Below, in pieces: positions 35,095 to 45,199 of a DNA stretch of 64,000 bases (position 1 is its first letter; each line of letters opens with the position of its first letter). Position numbers and translations under genes: made by a program. The stretch is from Pinibacter soli (lineage in GTDB: Bacteria > Bacteroidota > Bacteroidia > Chitinophagales > Chitinophagaceae). The notes under the pieces are model-generated. The model saw only the letters and a list, made by a program, of their open reading frames with translations. It was not told the DNA's origin and did no database searches. Where the stretch lies: assembly GCF_029961145.1 (NCBI RefSeq), contig NZ_JASBRG010000003.1, positions 548,024 through 612,023 on the forward strand, read 5' to 3'.

Positions 35095-37794
35095 TTATTT
35101 AAATGAAAGGTTGATGCCCAATACATAGCTGGCTACCTGTGGAAAATTGTTGTAGTTGGTACCGGCAGGAAGCGATTGGTAGTTGGCTTCCGGATCCCAG
35201 CCCAGCCACGGTGTCCATGTGTGCAGGTTCCTTCCGGCAACGTATACGGAGAAATTGCTCAGCCCCATTTTTTCTACCACTTTTTGTGAAACCGTATAGC
35301 TCAGTGTTACATCTTTCAACCTTGTAAAACTGCAATTGGATGGATAAGGATAGGAGTATGTCGCATTTGTATAAGCCAATGAAGGACGTGTGTTGCTTTT
35401 GTTGTCCGCTGTCCAGTAACCTACATCAGCAGGCAGGTTGATATTACCAGATTGATCTGCGTTGTCATAGATCTGGTTGTTCTTCATAGCGCCCTGGAAT
35501 GTTTGGATGAATATGCGCAGGCTTATATTCTTGTACGTGAACGTGTTTGTTAAACCACCTGTCCAATCCGGGTTTTTATAACCTATGATTTTTCTATCAT
35601 TGGCATTGATAACATGGTTGCCGTCCACATCTTCAAATTTCAAATAACCGGGTTTTGCTGCCGGGTCCACACTCGAGTGGTCTTCGCCTACCTGCCAAAC
35701 ACCTTGCATATTGTAAGTATAAATGGCGCCCAGTGATTTGCCAATGAACCATCCGTTTACAGGATCATCTTTGCCATCACCATACAGTTGTGTCAGCTTG
35801 TTTTTATAAGTGGAAAAAACAGCCGTTGTCTGCCAGGTGAAATTGCCAGTTCTGATGTTCACCGTGTTCAGTGTTATATCAATGCCTTTGTTTTCAAGCT
35901 TACCCACATTGGCCAGTACAGAACTATAACCGGTCATGATTGGTATTTGTCTGCTTAGCAAAAGGTCCTTTGTTTTTGTTTGATAATATTCTATGCTACC
36001 ACTGATCCTGTTGCTCAGTATAGAAAAGTCAAGGCCCAGATTCGCAGCAGTGGTGCTTTCCCATTTCAAACCGGAATTACCAAGATTGTTCGCGATGAGT
36101 CCGGTTGCAGTTTGATTGTTGTACACATATTGCGTTACGATCTGCGAGGTTTGTGTTTTGTATGGATCAATAGCAGAGTTACCCGTAGTACCATATGACA
36201 CCCTTAGTTTTAATGAATTGATCAACGCAACATTTTTCATGAAACCTTCATTGCTAATGTTCCAGCCGATGGCTGCAGAAGGAAAGGTGCCGTACTTATC
36301 TGTCATTGCACCAAAAGCAGAATAACCGTCTCTTCTTACAGTTGCCGTTAATAAATAGCGGCCATCGTAGCTATAATTCAATCGGCCCATTTGCGAGATC
36401 AACGTATATTTTGAAGAGTTGGTTCCTGTAACCTGCGAGGTAGACGCAGCATTGGTATTGTTGTAACCCAGACCATCATTAATAAAGCCTGTGGCATTGA
36501 TGGTAGAGTTGAAGGAACTGTTTTGTTGCGCACTGTACAACCCTGTAATATCAAAGTGGTGCCTTTTAATATCCTTTGTGTAAGAAAGAATATTTTCGAC
36601 GATCCAGCTCGTCGTTTCTGCCGCGTACACGTAGGCGGCACCATTGTTGTTGTTGGCATTGCGGCCTGTGTAGGTATTGATTCTGCTAGGCAGGTAAGAG
36701 TAGTTACTGTTCAGCCTGTACTTCAATCCCTTTACAAATTTTGGTGCTAGTTCTATATAACCCGTTCCTGAAAGATTGTTGCTCCGGTTGAGTGACGGCT
36801 TGTTCAAACCCAGCAGTGGATTGGTGTACAGCGTATTGCCATACATAGGGAAAATGGCATAACTACCATCAGCATTGTATAGCTGACCATAAGGGCTCAT
36901 TTGTCCTGCAAGTGTTAAATCTACGTGGCCGCCATCGTTATTGTTGTTGGTGTAAAATAGTGACGTACCCACGCTTAGCCAGTCAGTAAGGTTGGCATTG
37001 AGGTTGGAGCGGAAACTTACACGGGTATACTGATATCCTTTCAGCAAGCCAAGGTCCTTTGTGTACTCACCATTTACAAAGTATTTCACGTCTTTCGTAC
37101 CGCCTGAAAAGCTAAGGTTGTGTGATTGAATATAACCCTGGCGGGAAATTTCTTTCAACCAATCTGTAGTATTGCCGGCTCTTTTATTGGGCACTTCTAC
37201 GGTGTTCAATACAGAGTCACTGGTGATAAAACTATTGGTGTTGCCCGTTTGCTGTTGCCATGTAATGTTTTTAAGCTTGTAGGCTTCGGCATCCATTGGT
37301 TTCATTTGATGTGCCATATATTCCAATCCCGCGAAGCCGCTATAACTGATAGTTGGCTTTCCCGTTGCGCCACGTTTGGTAGTGATCAGGATAACGCCGC
37401 TGGAACCACGTGTACCATAAATGGCGGTGGCTGACGCATCTTTCAACACTTCGATGGACTCAATCGTATTGGGACTGATGTCATTGGTGGTGCCGGCAAA
37501 TGGCACACCATCCAGCACGATCAGCGGTGTCGTGCTTGCAGTGATGGAGTTTAATCCACGTACCTGCTGACCTGCCGATTGGCCGGGAGCAGCAGAAGTA
37601 GTGGTAAGTGTCCAACCTGCTACAGCGCCTTCTACGGCCTGCAACACATTGGTCACAGGAATCTTTGCCAGCCTGTCTTTCGGCACGCTGGTCACAGAAC
37701 CTGTGATGTCTGACTTCTTTTGTGTACCATAACCAATCACCACGATCTGGTCCAGCTCTGACAGGAACATGGGTATCGTGGAGTTTAAAAACAA
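35095..37794 (-). CDS. SusC/RagA outer-membrane transporter, N-terminus missing
   Basis: The recognisable protein begins at ELDQIVVIGYGTQKKSDITGS, the linker before the plug, and continues through QQVRGLNSI, VLKDASATAIYGTRG and a complete barrel to the C-terminal VLGINLSFK. Signal peptide and carboxypeptidase-like domain (normally about 100-130 residues before this point) are absent. The first codons (37794 to about 37765) are the antisense of the regulator gene that runs the other way. So the gene has lost its 5' end and promoter, and as it stands the protein could not reach the outer membrane. It pairs with the SusD at 33440. Confidence 0.88.
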   Translation of the reverse strand: MFLNSTIPMFLSELDQIVVIGYGTQKKSDITGSVTSVPKDRLAKIPVTNVLQAVEGAVAGWTLTTTSAAPGQSAGQQVRGLNSITASTTPLIVLDGVPFAGTTNDISPNTIESIEVLKDASATAIYGTRGSSGVILITTKRGATGKPTISYSGFAGLEYMAHQMKPMDAEAYKLKNITWQQQTGNTNSFITSDSVLNTVEVPNKRAGNTTDWLKEISRQGYIQSHNLSFSGGTKDVKYFVNGEYTKDLGLLKGYQYTRVSFRSNLNANLTDWLSVGTSLFYTNNNNDGGHVDLTLAGQMSPYGQLYNADGSYAIFPMYGNTLYTNPLLGLNKPSLNRSNNLSGTGYIELAPKFVKGLKYRLNSNYSYLPSRINTYTGRNANNNNGAAYVYAAETTSWIVENILSYTKDIKRHHFDITGLYSAQQNSSFNSTINATGFINDGLGYNNTNAASTSQVTGTNSSKYTLISQMGRLNYSYDGRYLLTATVRRDGYSAFGAMTDKYGTFPSAAIGWNISNEGFMKNVALINSLKLRVSYGTTGNSAIDPYKTQTSQIVTQYVYNNQTATGLIANNLGNSGLKWESTTAANLGLDFSILSNRISGSIEYYQTKTKDLLLSRQIPIMTGYSSVLANVGKLENKGIDITLNTVNIRTGNFTWQTTAVFSTYKNKLTQLYGDGKDDPVNGWFIGKSLGAIYTYNMQGVWQVGEDHSSVDPAAKPGYLKFEDVDGNHVINANDRKIIGYKNPDWTGGLTNTFTYKNISLRIFIQTFQGAMKNNQIYDNADQSGNINLPADVGYWTADNKSNTRPSLAYTNATYSYPYPSNCSFTRLKDVTLSYTVSQKVVEKMGLSNFSVYVAGRNLHTWTPWLGWDPEANYQSLPAGTNYNNFPQVASYVLGINLSFK

Positions 37795-40141
37795 TTCATG
37801 GCAATCCGCTTGTAATCATCCCGTGTTAAAAGAAGGATTGATAACTGGCATCCTGGATTATCGCGACGATACGCTGCTGATAACCACCTTAAAAAATGGC
37901 ATCTATCTGTTGCATGATTCACAATTTATCCGGAAGCCGACGCTTGCAGACCCCATTTTCAACAACGATCGTATTTACTGTGCGGTAAACGTGAATAAAA
38001 ATGAATTTGCCGTAGGCACCACTTCAGGTGGCTGTTTTATTATAAACCTTGATGGCAAACTGATACAAACCATATCAAGAACGGAGGGCCTGCAGAACAA
38101 CAATATTCTTTGTCTTTTCCTGGATAAAAACCAGAACCTGTGGATGGGCCTTGACAATGGGATTGATATGACCGCGTATAACACCGCCATCAAACGCATT
38201 TTACCCGACAAAAGAAATCAGCTTGCAGGCTACGCTGTCAGGCTCATCGGCGGCAAGCTATATATAGGAACATCGGACGGACTTTACAGCGTGCCTGTAG
38301 ATCCTAATAATCCTGACCTCAGTTTTTCCAAAGGTGATTTTGCACGCATCGCCAATACCGGCGGACAGGTGTGGCACGTAAACGAGGTTAACAACGAGAT
38401 ATTGATGGGGCATCATGAAGGTTCTTTTGCCATACGCGATAACCAGGCCTATCCTTTGTTGCCTGGCGTGGGCTCGTGGCTGTTTTCTCCACTGCCTTTT
38501 CCGGAAAATAACCAGTTGCTGGTAGGCACCTATAATGGGCTCCAGTTGTTGCAAAATGTGGGCGGCAATGTTATCAGCAAAGGCAAGATTGAAGGTATCA
38601 GCGAATCGCTTCGCTTTGTTTTATTCGATAACGAAAACAATGTTTGGGCATCGCATCCTTACAAGGGGATTTACAAGATTGTGTTGTCGGCAGACAAAAA
38701 AACGCTCACGTATAAAATTTATACCAAAGCAAACGGTCTTCCCAGCGATGTAAATAATTATGTGTTCAATATAAAAAGCAAGATAGTAGTAGCTACCCAA
38801 AAGGGCATATACGAATACAATGCATCGTCTGATAAATTTGTATCCTCGAATATTTTGCCTCCTGTATTTAATGACCAGCCAATTCAATACCTGAATGAAG
38901 ATGCAGATGGAAACATCTGGTTTGAATGTGATAAAAAAGTGGGCATGATCGATTACCGGAAATCTATGAGTGCAGAAACGTATTCGATTTTATATTTTCC
39001 TGAACTGACCAACAAACTGGTAAGAGGTTTTGAATATATCTACCCGTACAACATGGGCAATATTTTTATAGGAGCAGAAAAAGGTGTGTATCATCTCAAC
39101 CTGCGGAATTACCTGGCCCACGTGTCTCCATTAGCGGTATTAATTGGCCGTGTAAAAACGGTTGGGATAATGGATAGCATTATCTATGGCGGCTTTGATG
39201 ACCAGTTAAATCGTCGCGCAGATGAAAGAAAAATAAGTGCACTCCCCAATGCGCTTAATTCAATACACTTCGAATATTCATCACCACAATATGAGCAGGA
39301 GAGAAACATTGAATACAGCTATCAGCTCGTGGGATTTGATGATCAGTGGTCTACATGGACCAAGAAAACAGAAAAGGATTACACCAATTTGCCCTACGGA
39401 AATTACACCTTCATTGTAAAGGCAAGAACCAACCTGGGAAATGAATCCAGGCCAGTCTCTTATGCCTTCAAAATACTGCCGGCATGGTACCAGACCGTTT
39501 GGGCATACATTATTTATGGGTGCATTTTCCTGGCACTTGTATATGCACTCAATCAATGGCAAAAGGAAAAGTTTTTACAGCAGCAGGAAAAATATGCCAA
39601 AGAGCAGGAGCATCTTAAATATATGCACCAGCTGGAAATGGACCGTAACGATAAAGAGATCGTAAAACTGCAAAATGATAAACTGGAATCTGATGTGAGC
39701 CATAAAAACAAAGAACTGGCGAACGCTACCATGCACCTCGTAGAAAGAGGAAAATTGCTTTCCAAAATAAAGGAAGAGTTGTTGCGCATACAGCGAAACA
39801 CCCCGGGGCTGGCCACTTCCGCCGATTTTAAGCGACTCATCAACACCATTAACGATGCAGAAAAAAATGATAAGCATTGGGACCAGTTTGTCAGTCATTT
39901 TGATGAAGTGTACAGCGATTATCTTACAGCACTTAAAAACAAATATCCTACGCTTACCGCCACTGATCTAAAGCTGTGCGCCTACCTGCGCATGAATCTG
40001 TCATCAAAAGAATTATCTCAACTGATGAACATTTCCGTGCGCGGCGTGGAGATAGCCAGGTATAGATTAAGAAAAAAGCTAAACATTGCAACGGAAGAAA
40101 ACCTCTTCGACTTCCTGATGAATATTAAGATGGAGCATTGA
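37769..40141 (+). CDS. Two-component-like sensor/regulator with beta-propeller, triple-Y domain and LuxR-type HTH, N-terminus missing
   Basis: The 790 residues contain propeller repeats (NNILCLFLDKNQNLWMGLDNG, NVWASHPYKG, GNIWFECDKKVG), a Y_Y_Y domain (IEYSYQLVGFDDQWSTW, YGNYTFIVKART), one membrane helix (about residues 575-592), a coiled coil rich in Glu/Lys/Gln, and a C-terminal HTH (LTATDLKLCAYLRMNLSSKELSQLMNISVRGVEIARYRLRKKL). Relatives begin with a signal peptide and more propeller blades, roughly 190 residues that are missing here. The surviving frame starts at GIVEFKNNSW, fused to the truncated SusC on the opposite strand. It would have been the periplasmic sensor controlling the locus. 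Confidence 0.85.
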   Translation: MGIVEFKNNSWQSACNHPVLKEGLITGILDYRDDTLLITTLKNGIYLLHDSQFIRKPTLADPIFNNDRIYCAVNVNKNEFAVGTTSGGCFIINLDGKLIQTISRTEGLQNNNILCLFLDKNQNLWMGLDNGIDMTAYNTAIKRILPDKRNQLAGYAVRLIGGKLYIGTSDGLYSVPVDPNNPDLSFSKGDFARIANTGGQVWHVNEVNNEILMGHHEGSFAIRDNQAYPLLPGVGSWLFSPLPFPENNQLLVGTYNGLQLLQNVGGNVISKGKIEGISESLRFVLFDNENNVWASHPYKGIYKIVLSADKKTLTYKIYTKANGLPSDVNNYVFNIKSKIVVATQKGIYEYNASSDKFVSSNILPPVFNDQPIQYLNEDADGNIWFECDKKVGMIDYRKSMSAETYSILYFPELTNKLVRGFEYIYPYNMGNIFIGAEKGVYHLNLRNYLAHVSPLAVLIGRVKTVGIMDSIIYGGFDDQLNRRADERKISALPNALNSIHFEYSSPQYEQERNIEYSYQLVGFDDQWSTWTKKTEKDYTNLPYGNYTFIVKARTNLGNESRPVSYAFKILPAWYQTVWAYIIYGCIFLALVYALNQWQKEKFLQQQEKYAKEQEHLKYMHQLEMDRNDKEIVKLQNDKLESDVSHKNKELANATMHLVERGKLLSKIKEELLRIQRNTPGLATSADFKRLINTINDAEKNDKHWDQFVSHFDEVYSDYLTALKNKYPTLTATDLKLCAYLRMNLSSKELSQLMNISVRGVEIARYRLRKKLNIATEENLFDFLMNIKMEH

Positions 40142-40313
40142 TTGGTTTGGATTAATAGGAGCTTTTAGTGCATCTCAGTTAGCCACAGTCGATGACCTGC
40201 AGGAACTAAGAAAGAATATCGCCAATGATTTACTGATTGCCTTAAAACCATTGCTACATCAGCCAATGAAAAAGTGGCTGAAATCACTAATGAAAAGTTT
40301 GGTTACACGCTGT

Positions 40314-40357
40314 AACCCAAAAAGGGCGTTTTTTTTGGCCTTCTATTTTTTGGGTTG
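40314..40357. terminator. Terminator between convergent genes
   Basis: AACCCAA pairs with TTGGGTT with A-rich and T-rich inner arms, lying between the regulator gene (plus) and the DUF885 gene (minus). The 170 bases before it (40142-40313) carry a short open stretch, VDDLQELRKNIANDLLIALK, that may be a gene scrap but has no start. Confidence 0.55.
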
Positions 40358-40366
40358 ACAGACTCG

Positions 40367-42172
40367 TTATTCATTGGCTTTTTGTTTTGTTGCCCAATTA
40401 TCCATATACCTTTCAAATACATCCAAAGGCATAGCACCACCGATAAGTATTGCATCATGAAAATGTTTGAGGCTAAAATTTGTTCCTAATTGTTTCTCAT
40501 ATTTATCCCGTAGCAATTTTATTTTTAGTTCACCGGTTTTGTATGAAAGTGCCTGGCCCGGTCTTGCCATATAGCGTTCAATTTCTGCAGTCGCTACCTG
40601 TTCAGAGAGTGCCTCATTGTCCATCATATAATGAATGGCATCCTCCCTTGTCATTTTTCCCGTATGAATGCTTACATCCACTACCAAGCGTATAGCACGA
40701 TGCATCTCGGTTCCTAAGGCTCCTAATTCCTGGTAGGGATCTGTGTAACAACCTAATTGTTTACCCAACGACTCAACATATAAACCCCAGCCTTCTGTAA
40801 AAGCAGGTAAGGAAGGAAATCTTCTGAACAGTGGAAGTGTTGTATTTTCCTGTTGTAATGATAGTTGGTAATGGTGTCCGGGTATAGCTTCATGCAGAAA
40901 TACACTCTCCATTGCCCAACCGGTTACATTTATTTTTGTGGGGTCAACAATAGGGACATAAAAAATGCCAGGCCTGTTTCCATCTGGTGAACCGCGCTGG
41001 TATTGGGGAGATGCCGCCGCAGCACGATATTTTTCTACCGCTCTAATCTCAAAGGGTGCTTTGGGAAACACGCCAAATAAATCTTTCAGGTGTGGTTGAA
41101 TTTTACCCAATATTCCTCTATATGCATTCAATACTTCATCATCGGTTTTAAAGGGCATGAATTGCGGATTTGTCTTCATGTATTCAAAAAGCTCTTTCAG
41201 GGAGCCTTTGAAGCCAATTGAATCTTTTATTTTCTCCATTGCCTTTGTGATTCTTGCTACTTCATTAAGCCCTGTCTGGTATATTTCTTCAGGCGATTTA
41301 CGGAGCGTTGTAAAAGAATAAACATAGTAGCGATACATTTCATCGCCATCCGGCAACACATTAATACCGGAAGATGTTCTTGCCGCTGCCAAATATTCCA
41401 TGCTGAAAAAGTTTTTCAACTTTTGATAAGCCGGGAGCAGTTGTTGATTGATAGCAGTATAATACTTAGCAGTTAAACGAGTCTTATCTGTTTCAGCAAA
41501 TGTTGTTGGGAAATTTCTTACCGGGCCATAGAAAATACTTTTGGATGAATCTGGCTCTCCCAGGCTCTCCATTTGAGGAATGATTTTCAGTACCAGGGCC
41601 TTCGGCAATGTAACGCCAGTTTTTGCGCCTTTTCTTATATTGGCAATTGCCGTGTCTGTCCAATCCGCAAATGCAGCGATTCTTTTCAACCAATCCTCAT
41701 AATCCTTTATCGTTTTAAATGGTTGTGCGCCGGTGCCGGATCCCAATTGACCCATAGTTGAAGGCAGGGAGCCAAATTGCGTTATCGGCAAATATTCAGG
41801 ATGAAATTTTACTCCCTTTAATTCGCGATCAATTATAAAACGTAATATATCGTAGGATATCTTATCCTGTTCATTTAGTTTTTGATACGTTATTTGCTGT
41901 AAGGCCGTTTGATATTTATTATAAAAATCATGCAGTGCTTTCAGGTAAGACACCGTACCATCATTGGGCAGTTTATCATTATAGCGAAAATCTCCGCGAA
42001 AGGTCGCATCCAGTGGATTTAGTTGTACATATTCCTCATAATAGTTGTCAAAGAGTGTATGCAAGGCATGGATACCTGTATCGTTCTGTGCCTGTACTTT
42101 TGTACATAATAAGTTTGCAACAAGGTTCATTAATAATGCAAGAGTGAAAAAACGTTTCGATCTTAACAGCAT
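40367..42172 (-). CDS. DUF885-family exported metallo-hydrolase
   Basis: A 601-residue protein with a signal peptide (MLLRSKRFFTLALLMNLVANLL, cleaved near VQAQ). DUF885 motifs are clear: DYEDWLKRIAAF, the zinc-ligand-like HEAIPGHHYQ near residue 430, FTEGWGLYVESLG, and QLGALGTEMHRAIRLVVD. Members are related to M2/M3-type metallopeptidases and are often annotated as uncharacterised peptidases; the substrate is unknown. It is full length and monocistronic, convergent with the regulator at 37769. Confidence 0.87.
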   Translation of the reverse strand: MLLRSKRFFTLALLMNLVANLLCTKVQAQNDTGIHALHTLFDNYYEEYVQLNPLDATFRGDFRYNDKLPNDGTVSYLKALHDFYNKYQTALQQITYQKLNEQDKISYDILRFIIDRELKGVKFHPEYLPITQFGSLPSTMGQLGSGTGAQPFKTIKDYEDWLKRIAAFADWTDTAIANIRKGAKTGVTLPKALVLKIIPQMESLGEPDSSKSIFYGPVRNFPTTFAETDKTRLTAKYYTAINQQLLPAYQKLKNFFSMEYLAAARTSSGINVLPDGDEMYRYYVYSFTTLRKSPEEIYQTGLNEVARITKAMEKIKDSIGFKGSLKELFEYMKTNPQFMPFKTDDEVLNAYRGILGKIQPHLKDLFGVFPKAPFEIRAVEKYRAAAASPQYQRGSPDGNRPGIFYVPIVDPTKINVTGWAMESVFLHEAIPGHHYQLSLQQENTTLPLFRRFPSLPAFTEGWGLYVESLGKQLGCYTDPYQELGALGTEMHRAIRLVVDVSIHTGKMTREDAIHYMMDNEALSEQVATAEIERYMARPGQALSYKTGELKIKLLRDKYEKQLGTNFSLKHFHDAILIGGAMPLDVFERYMDNWATKQKANE

Positions 42173-42275
42173 GGTTAGTTAGGTTTATGATGAAAGGTTA
42201 GTTATGAAAACTGATGGAAGGCGAAGATCAGCTTCACCACCTAAGTCACAGATAAAGCTTTAGGTGGTTGATTTA

Positions 42276-42293
42276 TGAACTTACTAATTATTC
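42276..42293. repeat. 18-bp repeat, copy 1 of 2
   Basis: The sequence TGAACTTACTAATTATTC is repeated exactly at 58381-58398. Beyond it the two sites stay alike (NNNAAAATCNAAA), so the shared block is about 31 bases. On the minus strand both read as (L/I)FRF..IISKF, hinting at the same C-terminal coding scrap. Confidence 0.65.
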
Positions 42294-42294
42294 C

Positions 42295-42648
42295 CTAAAA
42301 TCTAAAAATAAATAATTGGTATATTTTCCGGTTTTTGAACAGCTCGTTGACTAAGCTAAAATCAACGTCTGAAAAGGAATTGCACTCTTTCAAATACAGG
42401 GTGTCGAAGGCGATTAAAACGATAGCAAGGTTTTCTGTTTGGCCAATTGAATATTGAGTTCTATGAATTAAAACCTGAAAGCCTTGTTTCTTCTTGTGTA
42501 TTGAAGGAGGTAGGTAGAAGGTCAAAAATGAACCAGGTTTATTGCACAGAATAACTATAGTTGTCCATTCGCAGGCAAATTTTGAAATGGTGAACAATTC
42601 GTAAGTATAGTTGTTTTCATCTCCTTGTACCAGTCGAAGGACGGTCAT
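42295..42648 (-). CDS. Small hypothetical protein
   Basis: A 117-residue open frame starting at ATG 42648 with an A/T-rich leader. The predicted protein is hydrophobic-mixed, with beta-like stretches (WTTIVILCNKPGSFLTFYLPP, AIVLIAFDTLYLKEC) and no signal peptide or known motif. It stands alone between the DUF885 gene and a DUF1214 remnant on the other strand. Its 3' end touches the 18-bp repeat at 42276, so it could be a fragment of a larger lost gene. Coding potential is uncertain. Confidence 0.35.
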   Translation of the reverse strand: MTVLRLVQGDENNYTYELFTISKFACEWTTIVILCNKPGSFLTFYLPPSIHKKKQGFQVLIHRTQYSIGQTENLAIVLIAFDTLYLKECNSFSDVDFSLVNELFKNRKIYQLFIFRF

Positions 42649-42659
42649 ATTGTTTATAA

Positions 42660-42944
42660 ACTAAAAGTAAAAATGTTCCGGTAAATGGTTTCTGGTCAAT
42701 TAGTGTCTACAATAAAGAAGGTTATTTCCAAAAGAACGATCTCAACAGTTATTCACTCAACAACCTTACAGCCAAAAAAGACACAGATGGCTCGATTACT
42801 ATCCAGTTTGGAGGTTGTGACAGAAAGATGCCCAACTGCATTCCAATAGTGCCTGGCTGGAATTATTGCGTGCGACTCTATCGACCACGTAAAACCATTT
42901 TAGATGGTTCATGGAAGTTTCCCGAAGCGGAGCCGGTTAAATGA
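42660..42944 (+). pseudogene. DUF1254/DUF1214 protein, C-terminal remnant
   Basis: The frame reads VPVNGFWSISVYNKEGYF, NDLNSYSLNNLTAKKDTDGS, ITIQFGG and LDGSWKFPEAEPVK before TGA at 42942-42944. This matches the last about 90 residues of DUF1214 domains (pattern FWS-x-Y-x-DGYF, NAYSLN, DGSWKxP). An in-frame stop at 42657-42659 and lack of a start show that the first three quarters of the gene are missing. The parent family is about 400 residues and exported, of uncertain function. Confidence 0.62.
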
Positions 42945-43060
42945 TGAACATTCATTTACTCCCGTAAACCATTTTAGAAATTATATATACATTATACCGC
43001 GCCAGAATGGCCAGCACAATCACGTCTTAAAATGGAAAACATCCTGACTGTTTTAAGAAG

Positions 43061-43603
43061 TTGGCCTCTGCGGAAATCAATTCTCTCTGGAAATTCAATC
43101 TTATGGTCCCGATCTATATCGACACCAATAAAGGAAATATTTCATCAAGATATCCTGATTATTATCTGAAGTCTATTCAGGAAAAATTTTTTACTGATGA
43201 AGGGCTCTATTTTAACACCGCACTATATGGATTTGCTGCGAGTAACTATTGGAGTTATACAGTATCGAAAGGAGATAGTCTTACTTTGAAAGATCCAGGC
43301 AGGCGTTTTGCAATGAAGTATAACCTGATTAGTGATAGTTGTCCGTACAGAATTAAAGTGCATCTTCTGGGCTATCTTTTAAAGGGAAATGCAAAGGCTG
43401 GCTTCGATTGTTATGATTCTCTTTTACAGGATTATAACGGCATTTGCAAAGACAAAAAATTGCTTGCCGAGGTAAACGATGCGGCTCAAAAGGAAAAGGT
43501 GAGGCTGCTTAAAATGAATGAGATTACTTCTTCCCGCGCTAGTAAGCCCCAGTTTAAGGAGGCGTTAGATCAATTGTTAAAAGCAAATAATTTTGTTTCA
43601 TGA
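43061..43603 (+). CDS. Hypothetical protein, start uncertain
   Basis: An open frame of 180 residues beginning at a TTG, with no in-frame ATG near the 5' end and an in-frame stop at 43028-43030. The translation is hydrophilic and helical in its second half (GNAKAGFDCYDSLLQDYNGICKDKKLL) and contains PDYYLKSIQEKFF and YNLISDSCPYRIKVHLLGYLLKG, like the C-terminal part of a helical-repeat or TlpA-associated protein. I recognise no family. It may be another 5'-truncated gene, since the DUF1214 scrap lies directly upstream. Confidence 0.45.
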   Translation: MASAEINSLWKFNLMVPIYIDTNKGNISSRYPDYYLKSIQEKFFTDEGLYFNTALYGFAASNYWSYTVSKGDSLTLKDPGRRFAMKYNLISDSCPYRIKVHLLGYLLKGNAKAGFDCYDSLLQDYNGICKDKKLLAEVNDAAQKEKVRLLKMNEITSSRASKPQFKEALDQLLKANNFVS

Positions 43604-43663
43604 TTGCCATAGATCAAATTTGGGTGCAACCGTTGGCCTTGAGTATTTTCTAACTATAGGACG

Positions 43664-45169
43664 CTAGCTATCGATACCCCACTGCATCATCGCATCGTTA
43701 CTGAAGATTTTTATCATAGCGGGATCTATGATTTTAGCACGGGCCGCCAAAAAACGATTCAGATTGTTCCCGTACATACTATTCATCCGCGTTGGATTGA
43801 GCGCATTCATTTTACCCCAATGAAATGTGAAAGGAATGTCAAGCTGTTCGAGGCGATGCCAGACTTCGCTGTAGAATTGCTGTGTGGTTTGGGATTGCAC
43901 TGCATCGAGTTCCAGTACGCAACTTACCGGTGCAAAATGTGTAAACGCCATGGTGGCTTTCGAAGATTTCACAAAACGGAAAGCAAACATCCCGGGAAAT
44001 GGTCCTGCCGTTTCATTCACATCTAAGAGGGCACCCGCCACAGTGGCAACCTGCGATACCGGGATCGCAATTGCTGCGCTTGCAATTTTTCCTCTAAGCG
44101 TGGTGTTGTTGAAAATTTCAGCCAAACGACCGAACTGTTTTTCGTAAGGGGTCAGGCTGGATGCCAATACTTTATTGACGACAAACGGAATGGCGCCCGG
44201 CAAATAATCAGTGATCTTCCCGATAAAAGCCGCGGCATCGTCACCGGGGCCAACGCCCGCACCGTTAGGCTTTGGAGACGTATAGTCGCTGCGGTAGGGG
44301 CGTTTGTACATGGTTGTCATATACGCGCCGTTGCCGAGATCGTAAGGATTGAGCATCGTTTGAAAATGAAATGGCGCTTCAGTGGTGTAGGGAAAGTTGG
44401 GATTGGTGAAGTCGAGCGTCGTCACCATTTCTGTCCATGACTGATCGTACTTCACGCGGCGCATATAGCATTCGAGCAAATAATCATCTTCTGCTTCCAG
44501 TAAAACGCCATGCACAAATCCAAAGGAGCCAAAACTCACAAGCGCGGCGTAAAAAGCTTCATCATCACGCATCAGTGTAGCCCCTAATTTGCCAGGGAAA
44601 GCATCACTCAACACCGGGTAGGAGGCACGCTCCAGCCAGATATGCGTATCCGGCCCGGTAATGATGTGCAAACCCACCACCGCATCCTGCGTAGCGCCAA
44701 AAGCAATAGCGGCGCCATGTGTACCCGTAGCGATCGCACCCGCAATAGTTTGGCCGTTGCTGGCACCGCACGCAGACAATGACAAACCTCTCTGGTGTAA
44801 AAAATCATTCAGCTCCCAGATGCCCGTCCCACACTGTGCCAGGCACAGTTTCCTGGACTCGCCTTTGTATGCCGGCGAAATACTACCGGCTGTAATCGTA
44901 AAGCAAATATTGAGCGGTTTGGTATTCAGGATAATTCCTTTAGTGGCCGCAACGGGAGACAAGGACCAGTTGGCGCCGAGTGCACGCAGTGGCGTATTGC
45001 TCGCAATGGCATCCTTGATGATCTGCTGAATGCCCCTGGTAGTATCGTTGTATATCTGTAAAGGTGAACCAACATTTTCGTTCGCCAGATCGTAATAATC
45101 AGCCAACTGCTGCGTGACATTCAGGTGTTGATTGCTCCAGGTAAGCGGTCCGTGTTTCAGAATCTTCAT
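43664..45169 (-). CDS. FAD-linked oxidase (D-arabinono-1,4-lactone oxidase/vanillyl-alcohol-oxidase-like)
   Basis: A 501-residue protein with a PCMH-type FAD-binding domain (about residues 35-215): ALGANWSLSPVAATKGIILN, the conserved ASNGQTIAGAIATGTHGAA, and FGSFGFVHGVLLEA. A C-terminal substrate domain ends with FHWGKMNALNP, a motif seen in sugar-lactone oxidases. No signal peptide is visible. Such enzymes oxidise sugar lactones or polyols with O2; the substrate here is unknown. It is full length, single gene on the minus strand, 31 bases from a lipoprotein gene upstream region. Confidence 0.85.
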   Translation of the reverse strand: MKILKHGPLTWSNQHLNVTQQLADYYDLANENVGSPLQIYNDTTRGIQQIIKDAIASNTPLRALGANWSLSPVAATKGIILNTKPLNICFTITAGSISPAYKGESRKLCLAQCGTGIWELNDFLHQRGLSLSACGASNGQTIAGAIATGTHGAAIAFGATQDAVVGLHIITGPDTHIWLERASYPVLSDAFPGKLGATLMRDDEAFYAALVSFGSFGFVHGVLLEAEDDYLLECYMRRVKYDQSWTEMVTTLDFTNPNFPYTTEAPFHFQTMLNPYDLGNGAYMTTMYKRPYRSDYTSPKPNGAGVGPGDDAAAFIGKITDYLPGAIPFVVNKVLASSLTPYEKQFGRLAEIFNNTTLRGKIASAAIAIPVSQVATVAGALLDVNETAGPFPGMFAFRFVKSSKATMAFTHFAPVSCVLELDAVQSQTTQQFYSEVWHRLEQLDIPFTFHWGKMNALNPTRMNSMYGNNLNRFLAARAKIIDPAMIKIFSNDAMMQWGIDS

Positions 45170-45199
45170 ATGCGGTTGTCTGGCTTGTTCTACAAAAAA

